Assembly (NCBI RefSeq): GCF_000024725.1
Contig: NC_013960.1
Span: forward strand, 434,001 to 498,000
DNA from: Nitrosococcus halophilus Nc 4
GTDB taxonomy: Bacteria > Pseudomonadota > Gammaproteobacteria > Nitrosococcales > Nitrosococcaceae
DNA length: 64,000 nucleotides
Direction: 5' to 3'
Made by a program: the position numbers and the translations under genes. Below the pieces are notes generated by a model. The model searched no databases, was not told the DNA's origin, and was given only the letters and a program-made list of their open reading frames with translations. Positions 44,027 through 53,300 of the stretch are shown piece by piece; the first letter of the stretch is position 1; each line of letters opens with the position of its first letter.

Positions 44027-44653
44027 TTAGCGCTTCAAATAAGCCCGAGCGCAGAAGGTCACCAACTCCCTAAGAATGCGCTCTAAAGCCCGGTTTAGGG
44101 CGATGACTCCGCCGTAGGGTCCCTCTTCAGGGGCAGGTTCCCGGGCCTCAAAAGTCTGACTAGCAATTTCTTCCCCCTTGGCAAGGTCAATGAGTCGAGC
44201 ACGAAGCACCAGGTGACTTTGGCTGGGCTGGCCTGAGAAATCTTGTACCAGACGGAGGATTTCTGTATCTAATCTTAGTTCAGCCAGTATCCGAGTGTCA
44301 TCGGGGGCGATACTTTGGAAATGTCCGCTGGCCTCCAAGGCATTAACGAGAATCGGCTTTAACATACGCTCCGGGGTGTCAACCCACTGGTTGCGACTAA
44401 AGTAATCCAGCTCATAGGGTTTGCGGGTATAGGCGATCTGGGAGGTGCCATAGCCGGCTGCCGCCTGGGGCGTGGAGACTAGCAAGGTTAATGGGGTGGG
44501 AGCAGCGGTTGTTTGGGGGGGAAGTTGGGGCGCTAGGAGGTAAGTGCGAACGGGACCGGGCTGCTTTGGGGACAAGGTACAGCTAGAAAGGATGACGACC
44601 ATGATTAAGCACAACCCTCGGTAGGGTAGTTGGCGCCTTGATGGGGAGAACAT
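44027..44653 (-). CDS. ABC-transport auxiliary lipoprotein (PqiC/DUF330-like)
   Basis: 208 residues. A lipoprotein signal ends at the lipobox VILSSC, giving an acylated Cys at about residue 25. The remainder (RTYLLAPQLP; YGTSQIAYTRKPYELDYFSR; RLDTEILRLVQDF) fits the DUF330/ABC-type transport auxiliary component family. The protein likely sits in the outer membrane facing the periplasm and works with the MCE protein encoded immediately upstream (3 bases apart). It is the last gene of the four-gene lipid-transport operon. Confidence 0.88.
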   Translation of the reverse strand: MFSPSRRQLPYRGLCLIMVVILSSCTLSPKQPGPVRTYLLAPQLPPQTTAAPTPLTLLVSTPQAAAGYGTSQIAYTRKPYELDYFSRNQWVDTPERMLKPILVNALEASGHFQSIAPDDTRILAELRLDTEILRLVQDFSGQPSQSHLVLRARLIDLAKGEEIASQTFEAREPAPEEGPYGGVIALNRALERILRELVTFCARAYLKR

Positions 44654-44656
44654 GGG

Positions 44657-45661
44657 TTATTCTCCTGGTCCAAGTTGATTAGGGGGAGAACCAAATAATA
44701 GGGTGCGAGGATTTTGTTCCACTTGTTGGCTAAAGCGTTCCAGGTTGCGGGTGACACGGTCAAAGTCATTTAGCAGTTGATCGATGCGGGGTAAGGTACT
44801 TTGAGTGAATAGTCGAAACCCTTGCTCTCCGTCCCGGAGCAAGGTTTCCAAGCCCTCGGCTGTTTTCTCGATGGGACGTAAACTGCGCGAGGCTTGTTCT
44901 ACCAGAATAGGAAGCTGTTTGCTGGCTTTTGCCCCGGCTTCCAGAATGGTCACTAAGTCTTCAACTGCGGTTTCTAGCTGGGATCCGTGCCCTGCAAGGC
45001 GTGCCGTGAGGTGCTCGGTATTGTGGAGTGTTTTTCTCAGCGCCTGCTGGTTTTCTTGATTAGCCGCTAAATCCGCTAGGACTTTGCTGAGACGTTCAGT
45101 GTTGCGTAGGGTTTCAGCAAGGGCTTGCTGGTTTTGCTCGATGAGTACGGTGTTAACGCTTTGGGCGATGCGGCTCAGGTCCCCGGCCACTCCTGTCAGT
45201 TCAGTCAATAATTTGGTGAGTGCCGTATCGAGCCGCATGAGCAGGGAAGGTCCCGTCTGGATCACGGGATGCGATTGGCCTTTCTCCGCCTGGAGGGTAG
45301 GGGAGTCTTGAGTTCCCCCCGTCAGTTCCACATAGGCAATGCCGGTGAGGCCATTGGAGGCCAGGATAGCGATGGTGTCTTCTTTGATGGGAGTGCCTTG
45401 CTCGATAGCCAGGGTTAGGCGGACCCGTTCAGGATTTTGTTTATCCAGTTCAATGGCCTCAACTTGTCCAACGTCCACCCCCCGGTATTTCACCGCGGCA
45501 TTCATGTTAAGCCCGGCCACCGATTCCCGCATATAAGCCAGGTAGGTTTGGTAATTTTTGGTTGCGGGCGCCGCGCTGAGCCAGAAAATTATAGCCGTCA
45601 GGGCAGTCGCCAGCAGGATGGTAAAGAGGCCAACTAAAATGTAGTTTACTTTTGTGTCCAT
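44657..45661 (-). CDS. MCE/MlaD-family lipid-transport protein
   Basis: 334 residues. One N-terminal membrane anchor (YILVGLFTILLATALTAIIF) is followed by a single MCE domain (residues about 40-115: VAGLNMNAAVKYRGVDVGQV and ILASNGLTGIAYVELTGG). The remaining 200 residues form a long helical part with repeated segments (TLRNTERLSKVLADLAANQE and then TLHNTEHLTARLAG). That architecture matches the needle-like MCE proteins that bridge the periplasm, rather than the short MlaD. It starts inside the ATPase gene (16-base overlap) with its own aggag ribosome binding site. Confidence 0.93.
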   Translation of the reverse strand: MDTKVNYILVGLFTILLATALTAIIFWLSAAPATKNYQTYLAYMRESVAGLNMNAAVKYRGVDVGQVEAIELDKQNPERVRLTLAIEQGTPIKEDTIAILASNGLTGIAYVELTGGTQDSPTLQAEKGQSHPVIQTGPSLLMRLDTALTKLLTELTGVAGDLSRIAQSVNTVLIEQNQQALAETLRNTERLSKVLADLAANQENQQALRKTLHNTEHLTARLAGHGSQLETAVEDLVTILEAGAKASKQLPILVEQASRSLRPIEKTAEGLETLLRDGEQGFRLFTQSTLPRIDQLLNDFDRVTRNLERFSQQVEQNPRTLLFGSPPNQLGPGE

Positions 45662-46431
45662 GCGCTCTCCTGGGCAGTACGACCCCGAGGCCCCTTAAAG
45701 TAGGCCTGGAGCAGGCGATGTTCCGAGCGGGCCAGTGCCGCCACAGTATCTAGGCCTAGAAGTGTTTTCTCTCCCAGAAATGCGGCCCGGTCGGCGATCC
45801 GCCATAAAGAATCCAGATCATGGGTAACGAGCACCACAGTGAGATCAAGGGAAGCCCTCAGCTCAAGGATGAGTTCATCTAAGGCCGCAGCGCTTACCGG
45901 ATCTAAACCAGCGCTGGGTTCGTCCAGAAATAACAGTTCTGGATCTAACACCAGTGCCCGTGCCACGGCCACTCGTTTGATCATACCGCCGGAAAGCTCT
46001 CGAGGATATCGGCATGCCGCTTCTAGGGGGAGGCCCACCAACTTAATTTTATGCAGTGCCAGTTCGGTAATGAACCGGGAGGAGAGCTGGGTGTGTTCTT
46101 TTAGAGGGAGGGCAACATTTTCCAACACCGTGAAGGAGCTAAAGAGGGCTCCTTGCTGAAACATCACCCCAAAACGGGCTTGAAGGCGTGCCGCGCGGGC
46201 CTCATCCAGCTCTCTCAGTTCTTCCCCGAAAACCCGGATGGAGCCTGCCGAGGGCGAGGTTAGCATGATAATTTCCCTCAGCAGTGTAGATTTGCCGGAG
46301 CCGCTTCCCCCTACAATGGCAAAGATCTCGCCCCGGTAGACCTCCAAGCTAATCTTCTTGTGGATCAATGCTTCGCCAAAACGGGTTTCCAGATTTTGGA
46401 TTTGAATGACGGTTTTTTGGGTCTTGGCCAT
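45646..46431 (-). CDS. ABC transporter ATP-binding protein (MlaF-like)
   Basis: About 261 residues from ATG 46431, one base after the permease stop; an upstream in-frame ATG at 46479 would overlap the permease. Walker A is VGGSGSGKSTLL, the Q-loop FQQGALF, the signature LSGGMIKRVAVARAL and Walker B LLFLDEPSAGLDP. The LSGGM-x-KR form is typical for the MlaF/MCE-associated group. It energises lipid movement through the MlaE-type permease. Confidence 0.94.
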   Translation of the reverse strand: MAKTQKTVIQIQNLETRFGEALIHKKISLEVYRGEIFAIVGGSGSGKSTLLREIIMLTSPSAGSIRVFGEELRELDEARAARLQARFGVMFQQGALFSSFTVLENVALPLKEHTQLSSRFITELALHKIKLVGLPLEAACRYPRELSGGMIKRVAVARALVLDPELLFLDEPSAGLDPVSAAALDELILELRASLDLTVVLVTHDLDSLWRIADRAAFLGEKTLLGLDTVAALARSEHRLLQAYFKGPRGRTAQESAWTQK

Positions 46432-46432
46432 C

Positions 46433-47575
46433 TTAGATTCCAAGCCAGCTAAAGAGGATGGAAAACGTAGCGTCGGCAATAATCACCAGAAAGATGGCCT
46501 GGACCACGCTGGTAGTCGTATGTCGGCCTACGCTTTCGGCACCGCCGCCCACACGGAAGCCTTGGTAGCACCCCACGGTCGCTATAATGACGGCAAAGAC
46601 AGGAGCTTTTCCCACCCCGATTAAAAAGGAGGAGAGGGGAACCACCTCCGGGATACGTTGGGCGAATTCCCGGAATTCCACCTCCAACAGGGCCTGGGAC
46701 ATCACCATTCCACCAAAGATACCCACCATATCAGCAAATACGGTCAATAGGGGCAGGGCCAATACCAGTGCAAAAATCTTGGGTAAGACCAATTGTTCCA
46801 TGGGGGGGATACCTAGGGTGCGTAGAGCATCGATCTCTTCGGTGACCTGCATGGTCCCGATTTGGGCGGTGAAAGCTGAACCGGTCCGGCCGGCAATAAT
46901 GATGGCAGCCATCAGGGGGGCGAGCTCCCTAACCATTGTGAGGGTGACCAACTCCACAATAAAGATATTGGCGCCATAAGCGCGGAGTTGGATACCCCCC
47001 TGATAGGCAAGGACGACGCCCACCAGAAAAATCAGAAGACCCACAATGGGAAGCGCATTGATTCCCGCAGTTTGCAGGTTACTCAGGAAAGGGCGCCAGC
47101 GAATCCGGGAAGGGTGGGCCATGCTGCGGAGGAAATAGAGGAGGGTTTCCCCAATAAACGCTAAAAATGATAAGGCCTCTTCCACGTGGGCCCAGCTCAA
47201 GCGGCCTATTCTCTCCAATATGCCAGGCGGGGGGGCGGTGGTGAGCTGTTGGCTAGTGCTGCCGCCTTGAACGAGGCGCAACAATTTCTGCTGTTCCTGT
47301 CCCAGTCCTTTGCAGGGGATGGGCCGGGTTTGTTGCTCGAGATCGGCAAGGAGACGTTGCAACAACCAAGCGCCGCCTGTATCCATTTGGGTGATGCCGC
47401 TCGCATCTACCGCGTGCACGGGAGGGTGCGATTGGGAGAGAGGCAGGGTTTGTTCTAGCTGACTGATGCCATAGAGGGTCCAAGTGCCCAAACAACGTAA
47501 GGTGGAGGTAGCTGGATCGTATTCGATACGGGCAGGATTGGCGGCGGTTTCAGGTTTCATGGTGGCATTGCCCAT
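46433..47575 (-). CDS. MlaE-family permease with N-terminal STAS domain
   Basis: 380 residues. The first about 110 residues form a STAS-like domain (SGITQMDTGGAWLLQRLLAD), normally a separate MlaB protein but fused here. The MlaE part begins near residue 120 with membrane segments and the family signature VVLAYQGGIQLRAYGANIFI, ELAPLMAAIIIAGRTGSAFT and IGTMQVTEEIDALRTLGIPP. With the ATPase, MCE protein and lipoprotein downstream it forms an operon for phospholipid exchange between membranes. A second ATG at 47560 is possible. Confidence 0.93.
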   Translation of the reverse strand: MGNATMKPETAANPARIEYDPATSTLRCLGTWTLYGISQLEQTLPLSQSHPPVHAVDASGITQMDTGGAWLLQRLLADLEQQTRPIPCKGLGQEQQKLLRLVQGGSTSQQLTTAPPPGILERIGRLSWAHVEEALSFLAFIGETLLYFLRSMAHPSRIRWRPFLSNLQTAGINALPIVGLLIFLVGVVLAYQGGIQLRAYGANIFIVELVTLTMVRELAPLMAAIIIAGRTGSAFTAQIGTMQVTEEIDALRTLGIPPMEQLVLPKIFALVLALPLLTVFADMVGIFGGMVMSQALLEVEFREFAQRIPEVVPLSSFLIGVGKAPVFAVIIATVGCYQGFRVGGGAESVGRHTTTSVVQAIFLVIIADATFSILFSWLGI

Positions 47576-47664
47576 CGAAAAGCATGGGATTTATCAGAGC
47601 ACTAAAGGGCCATGGCGCAGTTGTCTAATTGAGGGCTTTAATCTCTAATATTTTAGAAAGTGTT

Positions 47665-47967
47665 TTAGTCATCCCGATATTCGCCACAATTCCAGCACCG
47701 GTCAAACTGCCCTTCCAATAATTCGCCACAATGGAGACAAGTCCACGGTCGTTGATCTTCTTCAGCCCCCTTTAAAAGCCGGGAAGCCTCCCTGTAGCGT
47801 TTCTCCTCAGTCAGCCAAAGTTCTGGCCAACATTCCGTGGGAGGCAGTTCACCGGCTGCACCGCTAAGGCTTTCATTTTTGATGACACAATCAATGCCGT
47901 GGGACTCCAATAAATTTTGGAAATGCCTCACTAGCAAAAGATTGGGCGCACTATAAATCAGTTTCAA
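47665..47967 (-). CDS. DUF2007-type protein with C-terminal zinc ribbon
   Basis: 100 residues. The N-terminal 65 residues (KLIYSAPNLLLVRHFQNLLES; GIDCVIKNESLSGAAGEL) match the DUF2007 (putative signal-transducing) fold. The C-terminus has CLHCGELLEGQFDRCWNCGE, two CxxC pairs forming a zinc ribbon. It is cytosolic and its function is unknown. Confidence 0.8.
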   Translation of the reverse strand: MKLIYSAPNLLLVRHFQNLLESHGIDCVIKNESLSGAAGELPPTECWPELWLTEEKRYREASRLLKGAEEDQRPWTCLHCGELLEGQFDRCWNCGEYRDD

Positions 47968-47978
47968 AGCCCCATCCT

Positions 47979-48184
47979 TAGAAGCTGTTGGAAAACTTTG
48001 AGGACAGCGTAGGGTGTGCAGAGCGCAGCGATGCGCACCATGGAAAGGGGGACCAACGAACAGCGGTGATGTGCCCCTTCCCTATGGGCATCCTTCGCAG
48101 GTCCTAATGTGCTCCCGGCGAAGCGGTGGGTTTCGCTACGCTCAACCCACCCTACCCATAAAGGTATTTTCCAACAGCTTCTTA
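47979..48184. repeat. 206-bp element with terminal inverted repeats and two internal REP-like hairpins
   Basis: The ends are ttagaagctgttggaaaa (47979-47996) and its near-exact reverse complement (48167-48184). Inside are two hairpins: ggtgtgca with tgcgcacc (48013-48039) and ggtgggtt with aacccacc (48125-48151). There is no coding capacity. It looks like a MITE or composite REP element between two leftward genes. Confidence 0.7.
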
Positions 48185-48240
48185 GCATTCAAGTTAGCTG
48201 AACATCAATAGACCAAAATATCGATACCCATCATTAAAAC

Positions 48241-49671
48241 CTAAGTCAATGATTTTAAGGGGAGCGTCTTTTCCGGGTTGAGTATCCCTCGGGGATCGAA
48301 TTGGGCCTTAAGGCGTCCCATCAGGTTTAGGGTGGTGGCATCGATCTCTCGAGCCACGAAATCCCGCTTTTCCAACCCTATTCCATGTTCCCCAGAAAGG
48401 GAGCCATTGAGACTTAAAACCAACTCAAACACCCGTTCTAGACATTTTCCCGCCCGTTCCATCTCGAGAGGATCATCAGGATTGATCAACAGATTAACAT
48501 GAATATTACCATTACCTGCATGGCCAAAATTGACAATGGTGATGGCAAATTCTCTAGCCAGGCGCTCGAGGCCCCCAATCAGTGCAGGCAGATGGGAGAC
48601 GGGGACCACCACATCTTCATTGATCTTTTTGGGCGCCAGGGTCCGCAGAGCAGGCGAAAGGGCTTTGCGGGCGGACCATAATTGGGCAACCTCTTGGGGA
48701 GTGTGGGCGGCAACAATCTCTAAGAGTCCAGCATTGTCAGCCGCTTTCTTGAGTTGAGTGACGGCCTCTTCCATCGCTGCTGCAGGACCATCCACTTCAA
48801 TCATGAGCAGTGCGCCCGTCCCCCCAGGCAAGGTTGCGCCGCCTTGCGCTTGGGCTAAGGTTACGGCTTGGCGGTCCATGAATTCCAGTGCGCAGGGGGT
48901 GAGCGGTTGACTCATCAGCGCCGCCACTGCCTGCCCTGCGCTTTCTGTATCCCGGTAGGCGGCGCGGAGGGTTTGTTTCGCTTCGGCTAAGGGCGTTAAT
49001 TTGAGCGTTGCCTCGGTAATAATGGCAAGGGTACCTTCAGAGCCGATCAGAAGGCGGGTGAGATCGTAGCCGACGACTCCTTTAGTGGTATAGCCGCCGC
49101 AGCGAATCTCCTCTCCGGCACCGGTAACGGCTCGAAGACCAAGCACGTTTTCCCGGGGGGTCCCATATTTTACCGCCCGTGGACCTGCTGAATTGTAAGC
49201 TAGATTGCCGCCCACAGTGCAGAAAGCCGCACTGGTCGGGTCAGGAGGCCAGAAAAATCCCCGTTGCTCGGCCGCCATTTGGACCTCTTGGTTGGTCACG
49301 CCAGGTTCCACGACCATCGCTCGGTTAGCGGGGTCGACAAGGTGGATGCGATTCATGCGCTCTAAGGAAAGGACTAGGCCACCATTGATTGGAACTGTGG
49401 CTCCCGTAGTCCCGGTGCCCCGTCCTCGGGGAGTAAGGGGGACCCGGGCATGGTTGCATAGGCGGATAATGTCGCGGATTTCCTTAGGGGTGAGGGCAAA
49501 AACTACCCATTGGGGTAAGGCATGCCGGCGGCTATTGTCATAGCCATAGGGCCAACAGTCAGCCGGATCGAAGCGAACCCGCTGTTCATCTACGATCTGA
49601 ACAAGGTTCGTCAGAAATTCCTGGGGAGTGACAGGAGAGCTATTCAAGATCAGTTTCGGGTAAATACTCAA
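48241..49671 (-). CDS. glcD: FAD-linked oxidase, GlcD/D-lactate dehydrogenase type
   Basis: 476 residues. The PCMH-type FAD domain includes LTPRGRGTGTTGATVPINGG and IGSEGTLAIITEATLKL. The C-terminal oxidase domain has NFGHAGNGNIHVNLLINP and LSGEHGIGLEKRDF, with the His and Glu residues used for 2-hydroxyacid oxidation. It oxidises glycolate or D-lactate to the 2-oxoacid, passing electrons to the chain. The partner subunits GlcE/GlcF are not adjacent, so a single-subunit D-lactate dehydrogenase is equally likely. Its start overlaps the dolP end by 32 bases. Confidence 0.92.
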   Translation of the reverse strand: MSIYPKLILNSSPVTPQEFLTNLVQIVDEQRVRFDPADCWPYGYDNSRRHALPQWVVFALTPKEIRDIIRLCNHARVPLTPRGRGTGTTGATVPINGGLVLSLERMNRIHLVDPANRAMVVEPGVTNQEVQMAAEQRGFFWPPDPTSAAFCTVGGNLAYNSAGPRAVKYGTPRENVLGLRAVTGAGEEIRCGGYTTKGVVGYDLTRLLIGSEGTLAIITEATLKLTPLAEAKQTLRAAYRDTESAGQAVAALMSQPLTPCALEFMDRQAVTLAQAQGGATLPGGTGALLMIEVDGPAAAMEEAVTQLKKAADNAGLLEIVAAHTPQEVAQLWSARKALSPALRTLAPKKINEDVVVPVSHLPALIGGLERLAREFAITIVNFGHAGNGNIHVNLLINPDDPLEMERAGKCLERVFELVLSLNGSLSGEHGIGLEKRDFVAREIDATTLNLMGRLKAQFDPRGILNPEKTLPLKSLT

Positions 49672-50239
49672 AGATTTTGACGACCCGTTGCACCCCCTTG
49701 GTATGGCTGGCCACGGTAGTGGCTAGCTCAGCTTCACGAGCGGTGACGAGCCCCATGAGGTAAACCGTACCCCGCTCGGTAACCACTTTAACTCGAGTAG
49801 GGTCAAGCCCTTTCTCAGCAGCTATTTTGGTTTTGACTTTGGTGGTGATCCAGGAGTCGTTAGAACGGGATACCAGGGAGCTGGGAGCCAGAATATCTAG
49901 TTCATTATAGATTTGCTTGATATGGGGAAGCGGCTGGATAAGTTCTGTGGCTCTTTTTTTGAGTTCCTGGTTAGGGGCTTCCCCCGTTAATAACACCATT
50001 CCATTATAACTGGTGACATTGATATGAGCACTGTCATGGAGGACCTGGTCGTTCCGAAGCGTTGCACTGGCCTTAAGCTCGATGCTTTGATCATCGATGA
50101 CGGTACTGAAAGTGCGGCGGTCGTAAGCGGCAGAAATACCGGTTGCTGCCCCAGCGACGACCCCTGTAGCGACGACGGCAGCACAGCCTTGAAAAAGTAA
50201 TGCGAAACAAAAGAGCAAAACGGTGAGACAGGATTTCAT
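49640..50239 (-). CDS. dolP: Outer-membrane lipoprotein with two BON domains (DolP/YraP)
   Basis: 199 residues. A lipobox is seen in LLFQGCAAVV (Cys at about residue 19), followed by a glycine/alanine-rich segment and two BON domains: HINVTSYNGMVLLTGEAPNQ, and TRVKVVTERGTVYLMGLVT with a KIFEYLP ending. DolP supports outer-membrane integrity and binds anionic phospholipids. The gene order lpoA-yraN-diaA-dolP is conserved with enterobacteria, which supports the name. Confidence 0.94.
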   Translation of the reverse strand: MKSCLTVLLFCFALLFQGCAAVVATGVVAGAATGISAAYDRRTFSTVIDDQSIELKASATLRNDQVLHDSAHINVTSYNGMVLLTGEAPNQELKKRATELIQPLPHIKQIYNELDILAPSSLVSRSNDSWITTKVKTKIAAEKGLDPTRVKVVTERGTVYLMGLVTAREAELATTVASHTKGVQRVVKIFEYLPETDLE

Positions 50240-50242
50240 GAA

Positions 50243-50887
<645 letters not shown>

Positions 50888-50961
50888 TTATTTTCCGTCC
50901 ATGAAATAAAGGGGTAGTCAATCACCCCTTATCCTTCGGCACCCGCCCTGGATTTTTCTGA

Positions 50962-51333
50962 TTACTCTAATCGAAAGGCATCCTGCAACCAAACAATGTC
51001 ATTGCTTCCCTGCAGAGGAGTGATTCCGACGACATCAAAGCGGCAGGGCTTATTGTGGGTTCCTCCGGCTTGTTGTAAATAGTGTTGTGCGGCTGCAATG
51101 AGGCGGGCCTGCTTAGTGGGCGTAATACTATCTATGGCACTCCCAAAGCGCCCCTTGCGGCGGCAGCGTACCTCAACAAAGACCAAATGTTCTCCGTCTT
51201 CCATGACTAGATCGATCTCGCCGAGACGGCAGCGATAATTGCGTTGGGCCAGGCGCAGGCCCTGGGTCTGAAGGTAATGGCAGGCTAATTGTTCTGCCTG
51301 TTGTCCCTGATCGTGGCGAGAGCTTCGGGTCAT
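50962..51333 (-). CDS. yraN: YraN family protein (UPF0102)
   Basis: 123 residues. It begins with a helix (GQQAEQLACHYLQTQGL) and has the nuclease-like core RCRLGEIDLVMEDGEHLVFV followed by EVRCRRKGRFGSA, the PD-(D/E)xK arrangement (E, D, E-x-R). The function in cells is unknown, although the fold is that of Holliday-junction resolvases. The start overlaps the end of lpoA by 4 bases. Confidence 0.95.
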   Translation of the reverse strand: MTRSSRHDQGQQAEQLACHYLQTQGLRLAQRNYRCRLGEIDLVMEDGEHLVFVEVRCRRKGRFGSAIDSITPTKQARLIAAAQHYLQQAGGTHNKPCRFDVVGITPLQGSNDIVWLQDAFRLE

Positions 51334-53246
51334 GGTTGAGAGGTAGGGTTAGCCGTAGGTTGGGGTCGTCCTTTTTTAAACTGAGCCCAGTTCAACTCAC
51401 GCCGCAAGCGCTGCTCAGCGTCCATACGCAGTCTGCCTGTAGCCCCCTCGAAAGTCATATCCGGAACCCGATAAAGGGCATTTAAATGAGGGATGATTCG
51501 ATAAGCATCGGAACCCAGGGCGTAGAGACGCTTCAACCGCTCAAAATGCTCTGGGTAAACGGCGGCCAGGTTCTGATAGCTCGGCTCGTCTTGCATGTTA
51601 CCATTGAGAACCCAGGGAATGTCACTGAATATTACCCCGTTTAAATCCAGATCCCGCTCTGGATCCGGGGAACCGGTATAAATATGGGAAGAACTGTAGA
51701 CTGGCAGGTCCTCTGCCCGATAAAATTGAAGTTGAGGAATTAATAGGCGCGCCTGCCGCGGGAAGGCGGCAAGGAAGACAAAATCAGCATCATGACGCCG
51801 CTGGGGTTCGAATGCCAGCTGACGGTCAAGCAAATCCCGAAGTTCCCGATGGCGGGATTGGCTTTCATCAATGTTGAGCAAACGTTGAATCAGAAAGGAG
51901 TAGTCTTCCTTTTCAGGATCATAAGCTTGAACCTCCAATAGCGAGCCTCCCAGCTTTTCCCAACGTTCAGTAAAAGCATCTCTTACCCGCTGGCCCCACT
52001 GGGTATCTGGAATAAGAACCAGGGCATTGTGGTGACCGTCGCGCCAGGCTCGCTCAGCCACCCCTTGGGCTTCATTTTCTGGAGACAAGGCCAATTGATA
52101 CAGGCCTCCCACGGGTTTATGGGATTTTTCTAGGTAATTAAGGGCCAGGGTGGGGAGTGGTAAATCACCGACTTCGGCAAGTTGTGCCAGTGACTGTTTC
52201 GTCAGCGGTCCTACCACAAAATCGGCACCTTCGGCCTGGGCTTGTTGATAAACCTTATAGGCATTGCTATTGCTGCTTTTAGAGTCGATTTTGACCCCAT
52301 AAAAACGAATGACGGGAGTCCAGTCACTGTTATCACTGTAGTAGGCGGCAAAAAAACCATCTCGTACCGCTGCAGCAGAAGCCGCAAATCGCCCCTCAGT
52401 GGGAAGTAGTAGGGCAATGGTCGTAGGTTGGTAAGGGGCGGTAGGAAGGGTGGGCATTTCGGCTTGGAGCAATGCCAGGGAGGCAGGATGCCCAGGGTAG
52501 CGCTTCCGCCAATCCTCAATAGCTTGCTGTAAGCCGAGGGGGTCCAATGGGTAGCGCTGAAAAAGTTGAGCAAGCTCCAACCATCCACGGAGCGTATTGG
52601 AGAGGGATTCTTTGCGCAGACGTTTAAAGGTATCGGGAGAAAGACCCATCAGGCCGCGCCAAAGGGCGCGCTGATTCTCCTGCAGAGCCTGGGCATCGGA
52701 GAGGAGGGGTTCTAGCTGGACCCGCTCATGGGCGGCGGCAAGGGGTTTGTCTGCAAGCTCATAGGCTTCTGCCCGAAGCCGGTGGAGGGTGGCTTGCTGT
52801 TCTAAGCTTGGTTCCAGGGCTTCGATGTCCTTAAGGAGAGACAAGGCCCGTTTTGCTTCCCCTTTTGCCACCGCTAGTTGGGCAGCCAGAAGGCGGTAGC
52901 GAAGGCTCAATGCCGGCGCCAAACTCTCAGGTGCAATGCTTTCAAGAAGTTCTTGAGCTTCTTGCCACTGATTGCCTTGGAGGAGAGCGGCAACGGCGCG
53001 TAATTGATAGTCTTGGCGTTGCGGCGGTGGGGTTTCAGCCGCTAGCCGGATGTATTCTGTGGCCGCAGCAAGGTAGCGTCCTTCGGCTGCCAGCGCTTCG
53101 GCTTGGGCAAGCGCCGAGGGTGCCCTCGGGGGTACCTTGGAAGGGGGTGCGCAGGCGCTAAGCCCAAGGATAATGGCAAACCCCATTAGCGGAAGATAAT
53201 GACCTGTTCTTCGTGGAAAAATCACCATAGGAATAATGAAATACAT
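51330..53246 (-). CDS. lpoA: Penicillin-binding protein activator LpoA
   Basis: 638 residues. A lipobox is present at GLSACAPPSK. The N-terminal half is a TPR-like helical domain (LAQAEALAAEGRYLAAATEY and LLQGNQWQEAQELLES). The C-terminal half is a periplasmic-binding-protein-like domain (TIALLLPTEGRFAASAAAVR and GADFVVGPLTKQSLAQLAEV). LpoA is the outer-membrane lipoprotein that activates PBP1A for peptidoglycan synthesis. It is divergent from rsmI, as in enterobacteria. A second ATG at 53228 is an alternative start. Confidence 0.95.
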   Translation of the reverse strand: MYFIIPMVIFPRRTGHYLPLMGFAIILGLSACAPPSKVPPRAPSALAQAEALAAEGRYLAAATEYIRLAAETPPPQRQDYQLRAVAALLQGNQWQEAQELLESIAPESLAPALSLRYRLLAAQLAVAKGEAKRALSLLKDIEALEPSLEQQATLHRLRAEAYELADKPLAAAHERVQLEPLLSDAQALQENQRALWRGLMGLSPDTFKRLRKESLSNTLRGWLELAQLFQRYPLDPLGLQQAIEDWRKRYPGHPASLALLQAEMPTLPTAPYQPTTIALLLPTEGRFAASAAAVRDGFFAAYYSDNSDWTPVIRFYGVKIDSKSSNSNAYKVYQQAQAEGADFVVGPLTKQSLAQLAEVGDLPLPTLALNYLEKSHKPVGGLYQLALSPENEAQGVAERAWRDGHHNALVLIPDTQWGQRVRDAFTERWEKLGGSLLEVQAYDPEKEDYSFLIQRLLNIDESQSRHRELRDLLDRQLAFEPQRRHDADFVFLAAFPRQARLLIPQLQFYRAEDLPVYSSSHIYTGSPDPERDLDLNGVIFSDIPWVLNGNMQDEPSYQNLAAVYPEHFERLKRLYALGSDAYRIIPHLNALYRVPDMTFEGATGRLRMDAEQRLRRELNWAQFKKGRPQPTANPTSQP

Positions 53247-53300
53247 TTAAAATGAATAATATTAACCGCTACCTGTAGCGTAGCCTAGAGAGAGCACATT

